Source of the DNA: Atopsyche davidsoni
Lineage: Eukaryota; Arthropoda; Insecta; Trichoptera; Hydrobiosidae
DNA length: 64,000 bases
Direction: 5' to 3'
Assembly: GCA_022113835.1 (NCBI GenBank)
Contig: JAILWY010000005.1
Coordinates: forward strand, 8,574,501-8,638,500
Both the position numbers and the translations under genes were made by a program. Below the pieces are notes generated by a model, which saw only the letters and a list, made by a program, of their open reading frames with translations, searched no databases and had not been told where the DNA came from. The first letter of the stretch is position 1, and the number at the start of each line of letters is the position of its first letter. Shown one piece after another: positions 14,201 through 27,500 of this stretch.

Positions 14201-17200
14201 ATTAATCTATGCCTTTAAAATTTAGCAAGACAACCCCAGTGTGAGTTTTACGTCATTAATCCTCCTTTTCTTTTCAAGCTCATCATTCAAAAATTTCTTC
14301 TTTTCTTTGTGTAAATTTTCAATTTATTATGGATTATCAATAAGTTTTTATCTGTAAAAATTCTGTCGAGTTTTCGCCTGCAAAGTAGACACTTCCCACC
14401 TAAATGGGCTCCATCTCGGCTACTATGGGGTTTTCTAAATAAAATAAGTGATTAATGAATGTTGACGAGGCGCTAAGGGTTCGACACAATCTGAATATTA
14501 TAATAAAAAATGGACGAGATGTTAAATTAATACTTGATTAGTTTTAACTTATCGTTTTGAAAATAAATCACAGAATAAGTAATACTTATAACATTTTCCA
14601 CTTATTTTGATATTCTCTTCTTTAACGCAAAATTTTTATACTTATATTAATATTCTCAACTTTTGTAGCATTCAAAACCGTTTATGAAAACATCAAAGCC
14701 TAGTTATTTTTTATTTTGTTGTTTAAGATTTGCAAAAACTTTTAAGCTTTAGGTTTATGAAGAAAGAAAAAAGTTCACGAAGAAAGAAAGTAAACTTAGT
14801 TTAGAATGCAAACATGAATATAAATATCTACGTGATATAAAAAGTAAGATTTTCGTAGTGTTTTTTTAATTATCGATTAATATATTAATGTTTAAATATT
14901 TAAGCGAAGCACTTGAATATTACTGCACGAAAATCGTTGCCATAGAGTTTAACGTCTTTTTATAAAATAAGATTGCTTAACGTCTTCATTTGAGGCCCAA
15001 CAGTATCACAATGGACGTAATGAACTTTAAATAAAGAGACGAACAACAATTTATTTGACATCGTGTCTGTACTCGTAAGAAACTCTTATAACCGTGAACG
15101 ACCGATAAAATAACTGGCACAAGCATTTTATTGAAATATTAACAAGATGTTATATTTTTTGCTTTTTGATAAATATATATCCTACATTTTTTTTAAAATC
15201 ATTTTTGCTTAGAAATATTTCAGAAGGACATTTTTTATTTTTTTGGTCATTTTGAATTACTAATTTTAAATTTTTAAAATTAAACCGTGTTTTTAAATCA
15301 ATAACAAGAATACTTTTTAAAAAACTCTGTGTGTATAAATAGAAATATTCCGAATAAACGGTATATATTAGTAACTGTCGGTATAAACTTCACAAGGTAC
15401 AAGTTGTTTATAAATTGACATTTTTAAAAATTGCCTCATTTATATAAAATATACATCATTTTATTATATTTTATAAATTCTTGAAAATCATTTATTAAAT
15501 TTACTTTCATACATGGTCTCAGATTATTCAAAGTTTTTATATGTCATCGTGTAATTTGTTTGTGTATCAACATATTTAATATCGTGTGCTTATTTTACCC
15601 CAACTATTCGTAAAGAGTTAAACCAGTTTGGCGCATATATTAACATTGAAAACACTGTACAGAAATGTATGTACCTAGTCGATTAAAAAGTCTATTTTCA
15701 TACAGAGTTTATTATAATTCAGTACAATGAACTGTAGTCACTCAACAAGATATTGTAAATCTAAAAAAACCGTTCATAACAAAACATGCTTTTTTTAAAC
15801 AGTGATTTTTCACAAAAGTTTCTCTAAATACCTGAATGGGACCAGCAATACTTTACTCTTTTTTCTATTGTAATTTTAATCGATTATTTTTGATACGAGA
15901 ATGACAATTTGCTACACATATTTCCTAATTTATTCAATATGTAAAACTTCATTGCAAGCCTCTTAATATTGTATGCTGAATGACTTTTAAATTTCAACAA
16001 ACGGTCTCATAAATTAGAAAATAATTGTAGTCCATTGTATGAAAATGTATTGCAATACAAAGTACTTCAATCTTAGCAATATTTATAGTTAGACTGAACG
16101 AGTTAAATTTGATATAAGACTAAATTTATTTGAACTTCTTTATTCCAACCGACTTATATTTCCTTTAATCTAAAGTAATGATTTTTTAAACGTTAAAAGC
16201 ATTAAAAAATAATAATGTTTATGTGATATAAAATCTTAGGTAAGTTTATGCGTAAAAGATATTGTCTTTATTTTTTATGTATTTTTCTATTGATTATTTT
16301 TTTAAATAATTTTAAACACTTTATGAAAACAACTTTTGGCAATTTGAAATAATGCTATAAGAAAAAAAGGTATGTGAATAATTTTAAGCTACTAAAAATA
16401 GTACTCTAGAACTATAAAAATATTGAACTATGCAGTATATTTTTTAGAACTTAGGCTCAAACATTTAGCAGCTGCTGTGGTAATTAATAAAGAAAATATT
16501 CAGATTTCATATTTTTGTATATAATTTTATTAATCCAATACAGCTATTAATGTGAAAGTTCCGTTTATCTTTAAGTACAATGGCCTTTTGATCCAACAAA
16601 AACTATTGTATGATCGACATGTAAACTCGATATTACCGTTTTAAAAATAATAAATAGGCAATATAAAATTCGTTCGTAAACAAATTGGCATTTGATCGTT
16701 TGAAAAAACTTATTTCGATTCGTCAAATAATAACTTTGTTACGCCCAATTTAACTGAATACAAATATATGATATTTCATTCGTCTGTTTCCATTACAATA
16801 TAAATATTACATGTATTATATTTTTGACTATTGTAATGGACAGATAGTTAGTTATATCATTTGATGCAATAACAAATCAACTCGGTAATACAAAGAATTG
16901 ACAAGTAGCATAGGCAACCAGTTTTGACAACAATCACATGTATCTACTTACATAAATAATATGAATATGATACAATATAACCTTGACTGTTAATAGTTGT
17001 ATTAAATAAAAAAGAAATACATCTCAAATATTTTCCATATAAAAATCAGAAATTCGTATATGGTTTAAAATATTTTTTTAATACATATTATATGTTTAAA
17101 ACTATTTAGTTAACATAACTTTTATATAAATAATAAAAAACACTAAAATCCGAATTACGTGAAAAATAAAACTAATTATAGATACTGGTTATTTATACAT

Positions 17201-18386
17201 GTCCAATTAAGTGCTTTAATTTGGATAAAAGTCAATAAAAAGATGTAACTCAACTATTTTTAATGAATTGTGTGCCATGATAGACGGTTGCATTTTTTCA
17301 TCGAAAGCTCCGAACAAATGAAACATTCTCTGTAATATTTGCAAAATTTTACATTTCTTCAAATAAAAAGATTTAAAAAAGCAGCTACCTGATGAACCTA
17401 CTTATCGTAGAAATATAGGATACGATAAAGGAATATAGGCAGAGTTTTTTTCGGGTGGGTGGATATTTATTTAAACACGTTGGCAGCAGTCAACATTAAA
17501 AAAATCAATTACTTACAATGTCTTCAGCTGTAGAGTTTCGTTGAAATAAAATTAATACATTTGTATTTTTACCTCAGTATTCTACGATGTATAATAAATT
17601 ATATATTTTTTTAAAATTGAATATATTTGCTTTCTGAAATTTAGTTTCATAAAATGTAAAACAATAACTTATATGCTATGTTATATTTACTCTTATAAAC
17701 GCGCATAAGCCATATTTTCTACGGAGTAAACGTTTTGCGTGTAAATTATCCCCTTCGTAATTTCATAAAACTCTTACATTATCAAGCTTAATACTACTTA
17801 ATAAATTATTATTTATGATTAAATGTTAAAAAGAGTGCAAAATTAAAAAAAAAAACGTGATAAATATTTGAATGAGAAAACTTTTTAGATTTTATTTTTC
17901 AAACCCTTAGTCTGTTATGATATGTTTAAATAAATACAGGTTTGTTATTTATAGTCCAATTACACAAAGTATTTATATCAGCACCTTTAAAATCATCCAT
18001 TAAAACAAAAAAATTATCGATAAGTTTATTTATGAGTATAATGTAAATTCTCGTTGAATAAATAAAAAATTAGAGTATATAAAGGATTTTAAATGAATTT
18101 ATCTATGTGGGATTGTCAAAAGTAACGCGGCCTTTGGAATACAAATGGATATCAATTATCAAATAATGCTGCAATCACAGAAGAGCCGCTGTTCCACATT
18201 TGGAACGCAATTACCTGTGATTGGCTGTAGCCATTTTTTTTCATTAAAAAAAACATCCCGTTTAGTTAGTTGGCAGACGTGCACTGTGTTGAGATCATAG
18301 ATTTAAATAAACGGAGATTTGCTCTCACCAAAATAACTGTTAAATGAGGACTAGTTCATTGTTTATTTTCAATCCAAAACATAACA
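11231..18386. other. AT-rich noncoding stretch
   Basis: I see no gene, RNA gene or clear repeat here. A small hairpin (cccttgtctgcaaggg, about 13427-13442) is the only local structure noted. Confidence 0.5.
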
Positions 18387-18590
18387 TACTAATATGATTA
18401 GGCACATTAGTTCATATATAGAAGATGATTTAAAGAAACTCTCAGAAAAATATCATCGTGATTTGTGTACACCGGTCATGTAAACCAGGAAATGTGGGTT
18501 CAAATCCCACACAAATCACGATGATATTTTTCTGAGAGTTTCTTTAAATCATCTTCTATGTATGAACTAATGTGCCAAATCATATTAGTA
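18387..18590 (+). mobile_element. Fold-back element with 82-bp arms and half a tRNA-like core
   Basis: Arms 18387-18468 and 18509-18590 are inverted copies with only two mismatches by eye. The 40-nt centre holds a tRNA 3' half: anticodon arm CCGGT-CATGTAA-ACCAG and the start of a T-arm GTGGG-TTCAAAT-CCCAC, whose last base pairs fall in the right arm. Ends read TACTAATATG...CATATTAGTA, compatible with a TA target duplication. It is related to 43531-43760, but here the tRNA 5' half is replaced by an inverted copy of the 3' flank. It has no coding capacity, and the transcript would be a long hairpin. Confidence 0.8.
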
Positions 18591-21500
18591 ATAATATAAT
18601 AAACCCGTAATGGGTAATAAATACGCATCTGATTGACCAATCCATAAATAGATATACCAAAACATTACGATAAATGTAATAATAAGCATGTCAATTTTAT
18701 TATTTTACATTCGTTACATTTTATATGCTTCTGTCATTTTTTATTTAATTTACTAGTATTGTATTTCTTTAATAACAATCTGTATTAACCTTAAAAAAAT
18801 TCCAGGTTGTTTATAATATTTAAGAAACACCATCAATTTTTTTAGTTTAAAGGTGAAATATAAAGCATAATAATTGCACTGATTTTTTTTAATCTCTATA
18901 ATATCCGACCACATCATAAACCATATTTTTTGCAAGGATTGGAAATATCGAAAAATCTCCCACACAATTGAAATCAGCTTTTTGAATATGGCATATCATT
19001 ATAATCATTCGCGATACGTTTTGAGATGAAGATTGTATGCGGATCTTTCCGGTAGTTCCTAAACGATAAATATAATTGAATTAAATAGCGTTTTATAAAT
19101 TATACTCATGGCCGATTTAATAATCATGGTCTGTACGTTATTTTACATAATGAAATATATATTATATTTATAGTGAAATTTTGTTTGTTTTATTCAAATT
19201 TTTATTGTTAAGTCAAAAAATTTAAATAAATAATCTTACAATTGAATCAATGATAATATTTTAAGATATTTTAACAGAAACGTTTCTCATACTTGCGGCC
19301 GTGTGAAAAATATTTCACTTTTTTTATGAAATATCTATACTGTCGATCACGCTTATGGGCTCACTTTAATGTTGAGGTCAAAATACCAAAATAACTTTCT
19401 TTTTTATTGGGCCTATGAATCTCAATATTTTTTGCAGCGTGTATTAAATTTTCTTATTTTACCTTTGTAAAACTAGATCAAAATTTGACCTTAAAAGCTT
19501 TTAAACAAGATTATGTCAAAACTTTGCATGCGGATTAGGCTTTTTTAAAACTATATGACTTTGTTTTATTATTTATTTATTTAGAACGTATATACCATAT
19601 TCGTACTAAATATAAACTATAAAATCATCACAAGTATTATTTATTACTGGTTATTATATTTTTCATTGGATAAATTTATTTTATATATAATTTCATAACA
19701 CGTTATTTAAATTTTTAAACACAACTTTTATAAAAACAATATTTTAGAACAATAAAATAGCGTTAATAATATCATTGAGAATATTTAAAGAAAATGTTTT
19801 ATTTTATTAGTATAATGAAGTATATTTAGCTGTTTTTTTGCTACTAAATTGTATAAGCTAAACTAAAGACTCGATGGCTCGCTGCCCAGATTTTTGACTT
19901 CTGACTGAAAAGTCGACCGAATCGATTTTTATCCTGAGAGGTGAATTTAATAACAGATGTCATAAGCTTCATGTTTTTTTTCTGTTTATTCAAAGAAAAT
20001 TTATATATATCTTTTACATGTTTTGATACAAGGTATAATATAAAAAAACCTTATAGAATATTTTATATTTCAAACGGCATTATTTTGAAGGTAAACTCGT
20101 AATGTATGTTTCCCTAACCAACATTTAGATCGCGATGACCTATCACATTTTTAAGCGACACCTTTTATGAACCGCTCAATCAATCATTTGCGCTAAAAGG
20201 CTTATTTATGCTCACCTGTTTAAATGAAAGCACATGCTTTCGTTTACATGAAATCATTCCGTAAGTTACCACACCTTTACCAATTTCTGTACTTTTAAAA
20301 CTTTAGTGGGGGTTAATTTTTAACAACTTCAATTTTTAATTGTGTGACTTATTTATTTATTGTAAGACAATTTTTGCATCTTCAATATTCATATATACAA
20401 AAAAATATTTATCTGTACCCATTTATAGCTGTACCTATTAAAATTATAATTTTTTTTTAGGATACGTTTATTGGAAACTTTTTATGGCCTTCTTTGTAAA
20501 ATGCTCGTAACAAATTTTGCACTTTGGTATATTTCTAGTCAAGGTATAGGCAAAGGGCAAATAACACTTAGTTGATATTTCTGTTTTTTTTATATTTAAT
20601 AAACTTAAATGTAAGTTAAAGACATTCTAACAATCTAAAAATTCAAAACCATTTTATATCAACAATCGTTTAAACTAGACTGCTAATATTACTGGACGTC
20701 GATACGTTTACGTTATTTTCATATACGGTTGTTTTACCAAATTCTTTTTTTAGATTGTTTTTTTGATATAACTTTAAATAACATATCAATTAAAAGCACA
20801 ATAATAAAATCGATGTCTAATTATATACAACGACCACACATATCCTTATATATTTTTTAAGATCAGTAACAATACACTGTATAATGACCGTCGTTTAATA
20901 AACGATGAATAATTTAACATAAATCAAATTAAATTATACATGTTGTTCGATCTTCTCATTATTAAACAATCAAAATAGGATCTACAAAGTAGAACCGCCA
21001 GGTTGTAGTACTGAGAGAGTGTTTGAAGATATTACAGCGGGCTTAGCTACAAATATTTTGATCAGTGTATGTATTGTTATAAAGTGTATCTGAGAACTAA
21101 ACAATAATAAATTAAAATGTTAAAAATGTTATATTTTTGACTTACTTTGTTAACATACTTATTAACTTACTTTAAAACAATACTTACCAGCTTTTTATAT
21201 CATGATATTTTCAAAACTGAATCATGGTCGTTGACCAGTAGCTCTTCCACATTTTCCAATACACTGTCATCCAAAGACAGCGTTCATTGTATAACAAATT
21301 CCATGTGGTCAGGCAATCTCAAAAGATTATTTTTGTCAATTTGACAACTGTCAGTTTTGCAACACGCGTCTCTAATCTTCTGACAGTGTTTCAAAATATT
21401 CAAACATACCAACTTAAATATAACATTTAAAAATATTAATTTAATTTTTAATCATAATTTTTTTAGTATGAAGCAAGCATTTATTTCTTCTCTGGTACAC

Positions 21501-24500
21501 TTTAAAGTCTTTATCCGTTAGTTTTATTTTTTGTGAAAATAAAATTTATGTATAATTGCACTCAATAGGAAGTTTTAAGTTTAACAAACATATAACATAT
21601 ATTAAAATATTGTAAATTCAATATAATATGTCTTTTTTCTGCCCTTTCTTTACACTCAGTTCACTCGTTGGGGACACGGCGTGTATTCCCTAAGCCATAC
21701 GGCTAGTGTATGATACTCTCCCCAAGGTAGATAGATCAAAGCCCAGACTAAATGAATTTCTTAGAAAACCCACATGAAAGCTGCGACTGTATTGACTTCG
21801 AACATTTCAAGCGAAAACTTTACCTGCGATCCAGTCTTTCATTTTGAATAGAAAACTCGTGTTCCGCCTAAGCTTGCCTTTTTATAAATCCTAACCAAGA
21901 CAATTTTCTTTTGAGCTGCCAGACGTTGCAGAATAACTGCCATTTTAAAACATGATACAAAAAATGTTTTCTACTTTTTTAGTTTTCAATCATTCCATAA
22001 CTGTCAGTGTACTACAAAACCTTTACACCAAAAACTAACTTTACACACTAAACATAGATTATTTAAATTTTGGTTCGCTTTGAAGATGTGATTAAATGAA
22101 AGAATAATTTTAATCGAGTGATATAAATACATTCTGTATGCAAAAAAATTTAACCCGCGGGCTGTTAGAACGAATTGCAAATGAAAGTCCACTTTGTATT
22201 CAGGATGCCGACTGTACTAGTCCAGAATAAATGGTAGGATTTTTTATCTCCACTGAATGTGTTTTTTTTTCCGATAACTAACTTTCGTTGGATATATATT
22301 AAGACCTTTATGTTGCTTTCAAATAGAAGTTTTTCTGCAAACCAGAAAATTTCAACCGCATTTATAATTATTTAGAAAATTGCGTTTGAAATGGTAGCGA
22401 TTTTCTATAAAAATGCAAATAGTTAAATCAAACAAATATGACACGATATCGTGTTTAAAAAAATGCACGTTAAATATATATAAAAACAGAGAATTACAAA
22501 ACTTATTTTATTGGTATTTTTATTTACAACTTGAAAATGGTGATATTTGAAAGTTTTATATCAAAATTTTGTATTATTTTATTTAAAAAAATGTAAATAC
22601 TTTTCAAATTGTATTAATCATATAAAAGTATGTTAATATTGTACAAGTATATAAAAAAATATCTAAACCTAAGCCATATATTTTTCGGATATATTATAGA
22701 TTGAAGTATGTGCGCAATAGAATTGTCAAAAAATAAAATGGATTTTAGTCAGTAATAAATATCAAATGTGTTTTATATTCAATTAATTAAAATAAGATAT
22801 GTTACAACGGATATAATCTATTTTTTTGAGAAAACACTTAGAACTTCCAAATTTAACGCACCGTTGAAGCGTTTATTTATAATATTGTTAAGTTCATATG
22901 AGTATTAAAATTTTTTTTGAGATGTTTACGTAATTTATTAATATTGCGAACCCAATCATTTGGCTATACACCTGAAGCTGGTCTGTTTTTATGGGGCGAG
23001 TTTCAGATTTCCTGACTCATACTTCCCCGGGAACGTTACCAAATGTAAATATTTCACAAACGACTTAACTTTGCCTATATGCGGAAATTTATGAACTGCT
23101 AATAGAAATACTAGATGCTCCTAACAGGCTTTCGGGACAAATTGGGAAAATACATGGCGATTTATTGCCTTGTCCGTATTTGTTTTTATAGAAAAATAAT
23201 AAAAAAAACTGAGTAAAATATTATTTTTTGGTGAAAAGTTTACAAACTTATATTTTTTCGTTTATAAATATGAACCACGTACTATGCATAAATACCTATT
23301 TGTACACATTGTGACAAAAGGATGAAAATAATTTATTATTCAAAACAACATTTTGTGAAAGTTTTACGCAATACGAGTTCAGAAAATATTACTCTTTTTA
23401 GGCGTATGTAACATATTGTTAAATAACAAGCATAAAAATCTATTGTTGTCCAATCTTAATTTCTGTTTTGCAAAACAAGCTGTGATATAAAGTTTTTTTA
23501 TTCAAACCGCAAATATTTAGTTTTACGAGAATGAAATAAAATTTTATGCCTGAAATGTTTTATATTTTTAAAATAAAATCTAACAACATAAGTTTAAATG
23601 TAGTTATAATTTATGCTGCGACAATTTTGCTATAATATCATAACGGGCGTATTGTTCCATGTAGAGAAAGTAAGAAATAATAAAAGCTTGGCTGCTAAGG
23701 AAATCTGTGAGCTAAGTCAAGCAGATCATGAAATTTATAGACCGGTACTTTGGGACGAGTGAAATCCAGGAGCTTGCATCCCTAACAATATTTTTCTGGA
23801 AATCTCTTATTCAAATTGTATTGCTCACATTACCTCTACTAGTAAGCTCTATTTGAAAATATCTGATAAAAGGCCGCAAGTGCGGATTATGAGACTATCT
23901 CAAATAATAGAGTCGGTCAATAAAGTTACTCAACAATATAATTTTAAACTATCTAGCTATTTTACAGGATATAGTATAAAATATTTACGTATTTATTTGG
24001 CTTATTTATAAATCAGTTGCGTTAATTAATACCAAGGAAACGGTTTCTCTATTCACTACTTGTAAAGTCCCAAACGAAGTGTATCATTTACATGATACCG
24101 CATTTGCGTCGCTCGCAATTCATCTCACTTATATTTAGCCAATATTACTATCTAACTGTTCATTGTCAATTGCTTTGGTTGTCGACTGAATAACAAGTAA
24201 TGATATTGCCAAAAAGTCGTAGGTATGACGCCCATACGTGAAGATACTCCCTTGAATAAATAAATATAATCACATAATCATGTGAGTGCTGCATATAAGC
24301 TTTTGAAACTGTATTTATATAATATACTGATTGGAATAATGCATTATATTTCACAACCTATATTAAATTTAAAAATAACTCCTAACACTTCTTGAATGTT
24401 TGATTCAAATTAGAGGTGAGCATTTGATAAGTAATACATATTATTTTCTCTAGCGAGATATACACAATTATTCGACCCAATTTCTAACCCAAGACTATAA

Positions 24501-27500
24501 AGACGATAAAACTGATATAAATAAGCTTACGTTTTTTTTTTAAATAAAATGCTCCCATGTACATGTATTTTTTATAAATTGTAGTTGTATGTTATTTGTA
24601 GGTTTTATCGCAAAACATACTAAGTAGAGAAGTCTACTACCTCACTCACTGTAACACCGTAGGTTTTCCGGGGCTTAGATGAAGTTATCTCGCAACATCC
24701 TCTGTAATCTCGTGATGCAGAAGTTGCCATGTCGCTCGTGTGACGTCACCGTGGTGGAAAAGTCAGCTGTTTGTTCGGCTTGTTTGTTCACACCAGTAGC
24801 AGGCGAAGCTCAAATAAGAAATAATGGAATTATAAATGGCAATCAATCGACTTTGCGCATTATTAAAGATAAACAAGACTGTATTTGTGTTTTGAAATAA
24901 CTTTCAAAGAACTCTTCTGACTAGGAAAATATAACCCACAAAGCTCAAAACAAGTTTTTTTTTATTTATTAAACTAATAATTGAAGTAGTGATTCTGTAG
25001 ATTTAAAACAATATAAAATATTTATGTTGGTGTGTTAATTTCAATTGATATAATAAAAATTATTTTAGTTATATTTTTTGCGCGTATCTGTATTATTTTA
25101 AAAACTCAATTGAATAAGTCACAGTGATATCACCTAAATACAATATTTGGTTTTTTAAACATGAACCTAAATTTTCTAAATTTGTTTCTCGTTCATAATG
25201 TTAACAAAGTATTGATGTGAGTTTCCAATTGGATATACTTATGTAGTAGAATCTGTTACTTCCATCTCGGATAACATAGTGCCAGGAGAAGATGTGATTT
25301 TCCGACGAAGTTCCGGATTAAGAGTCATCACTGCTATTCAAACATTTTTATTTTTTAATATCTCAATATTTATATTTGCTAGTATATATAACAACGACGG
25401 CTAAATAGAAAAAATAGCGTTTAAATATAAAACGATAAAATTATCTATTCTATAATAACATAAATAAACTATTATAGATAATGCTTTTTATAAATTTTAT
25501 TGTTTATTGACTTTATTTATCTTATTGCATAATTTTCTACGTACGAATTTGTACGAATAAATAAGATATATTTTATGTCGCAGGAACGTAAAATTAAACA
25601 TAACATCACACAAGAGTGGATTTCCACAAAGTTCACGCTTCCTAAATCCAAAGTGTCTCATCCATTATTTGTCAGAAACAATATCGTTATTATTTTACGG
25701 TTAGGGGCGAGCCGTGCGCGTGTTGATGTGCCAGTCAGGGGTAAGGGGGTGCGGGAAGCAAGTATGTGAGACGTCTGCGTGGAAGCCTTGAATACGGCGC
25801 CCAAAGGAATTTATATGTAAAAATTCAAAGAAAATAATATCATTGGGTGTCATCCCAAAACGTCACACACAAAAAAATTTATTGAGATATTTTCGTTAAT
25901 AAAAAAATATTTTTTTATAATAAAAAATAACTACCAAATTTTCTTCTAACTCATCAAAATTACAGTTGTGCTGCTTCCATAGCCAATAATAAATATTACG
26001 TTGAAATTTTATAGAATAAAATAAATAATTAAACAATCCCTAAGTTATTTTTCAGCTAGCCGATCCGATGATTCATTGTCTTCTCAACCCGCCCATGTTC
26101 AAAATCGTTTATACATGCGATGATTGAGTCTCTCGCTTCTCAAAACTTCTTGCTTCTTATGACGCAATTTTAAGGCCTAGCTTATCAAATGGTCAGAAAA
26201 CTGGATCTTCTCTTTGTATGAGATCCAATGCGAGAGTAACAGACCCGCCCACCCAAATCGCACATATCTGCACGCTGCCAACTGGATTCTATCGTTGGCT
26301 CCTTGTTTTGCTGACGCCGACCTGTCTTATTGTTTTAATTTCTAGCACTTCTCGCAGTCTACAGTGCTGACCCAAATAAATCGTTTGATAAGCCTATCTG
26401 ATATAAAGCTATTTGAATCAGACCAATATTTTAGAAACGGTTTTATTCTTCCCATCGGCAAGTGTTGGTCTTCATAACATGCATAATTTTTAAGTTTCTT
26501 ACAGCACGTAAAGATACACAATATTTGAATTCAATAGTATTTATAAAATGCATGTATGCAAATTATAAAAGGGGTCTAACTATAGACGGGCTAGAAACCC
26601 AAAACCTACATTATCAGCGGATGGCGATACGCTCTGAATATATTCATTACGCCGTTCCAGATCTCAACAAATTTCCGTAACCAAAGGCCGATTTGTTACT
26701 TCAAACGCCATACAAAAAGCTAAATGTGTTCGCCCAAATCCCTTTTATTTTGTGTGCGTCACAGCTTCGTTAAGAAAATTTCGTCGGATCTGTCCTGGTG
26801 AAACTGGATCTTACATAAAAGAATACATGAAAACTTAATAATTACTGATTTAGTCACTACATCATGTTGTTTAAATGAACACACTCAACTTCTACTTCAT
26901 TTGTATGAAATTAAATTATGGGGATTTGGTGTTTTCAGCATAAAAGTTTACATAAAAACAGTCATTAAGCTTTTAAAACTATTCTCAAATAATAAAAAAA
27001 CCGTATATGAATGCAATATAATAATTAGAAAAATAATCTATATTGTGATATTTGAAATAAAGTATAAAATTTTCTAAAACAAATATAATTAAAACGTACT
27101 GAAATGAAAATCAATATTTTGGTTGATTTTTGCGTTGAGAGAAGCGTGTTATATAGAATATAAATAAACAATCAATATTTTTAATAAAACAATGCCCTTC
27201 AAAAATGTAAAGTTATTAGTATGAAAAGGATAAATTTAATTTTGGTATGGCGCTTAGAAGGCTGCTCGTTGTTTACAGGCTACGCCAATAAAAAAATACT
27301 GCATACGTCAGAGGGTAAGAAAATCTTTACTCCAAAGCTAATGTGGATTGGAAGCTTCATCCCTTGTGCAAGAAAACATCCTTTTCGAACACCGAAGCGA
27401 AGGTTCTAAGGTTTGCTTTTTATTTCGGCCATAGACGAGATAAGCTCATGCTCCGTAAAACACACTTTGGAAATAAGAAAAAAAAACTAAAATACATTCT

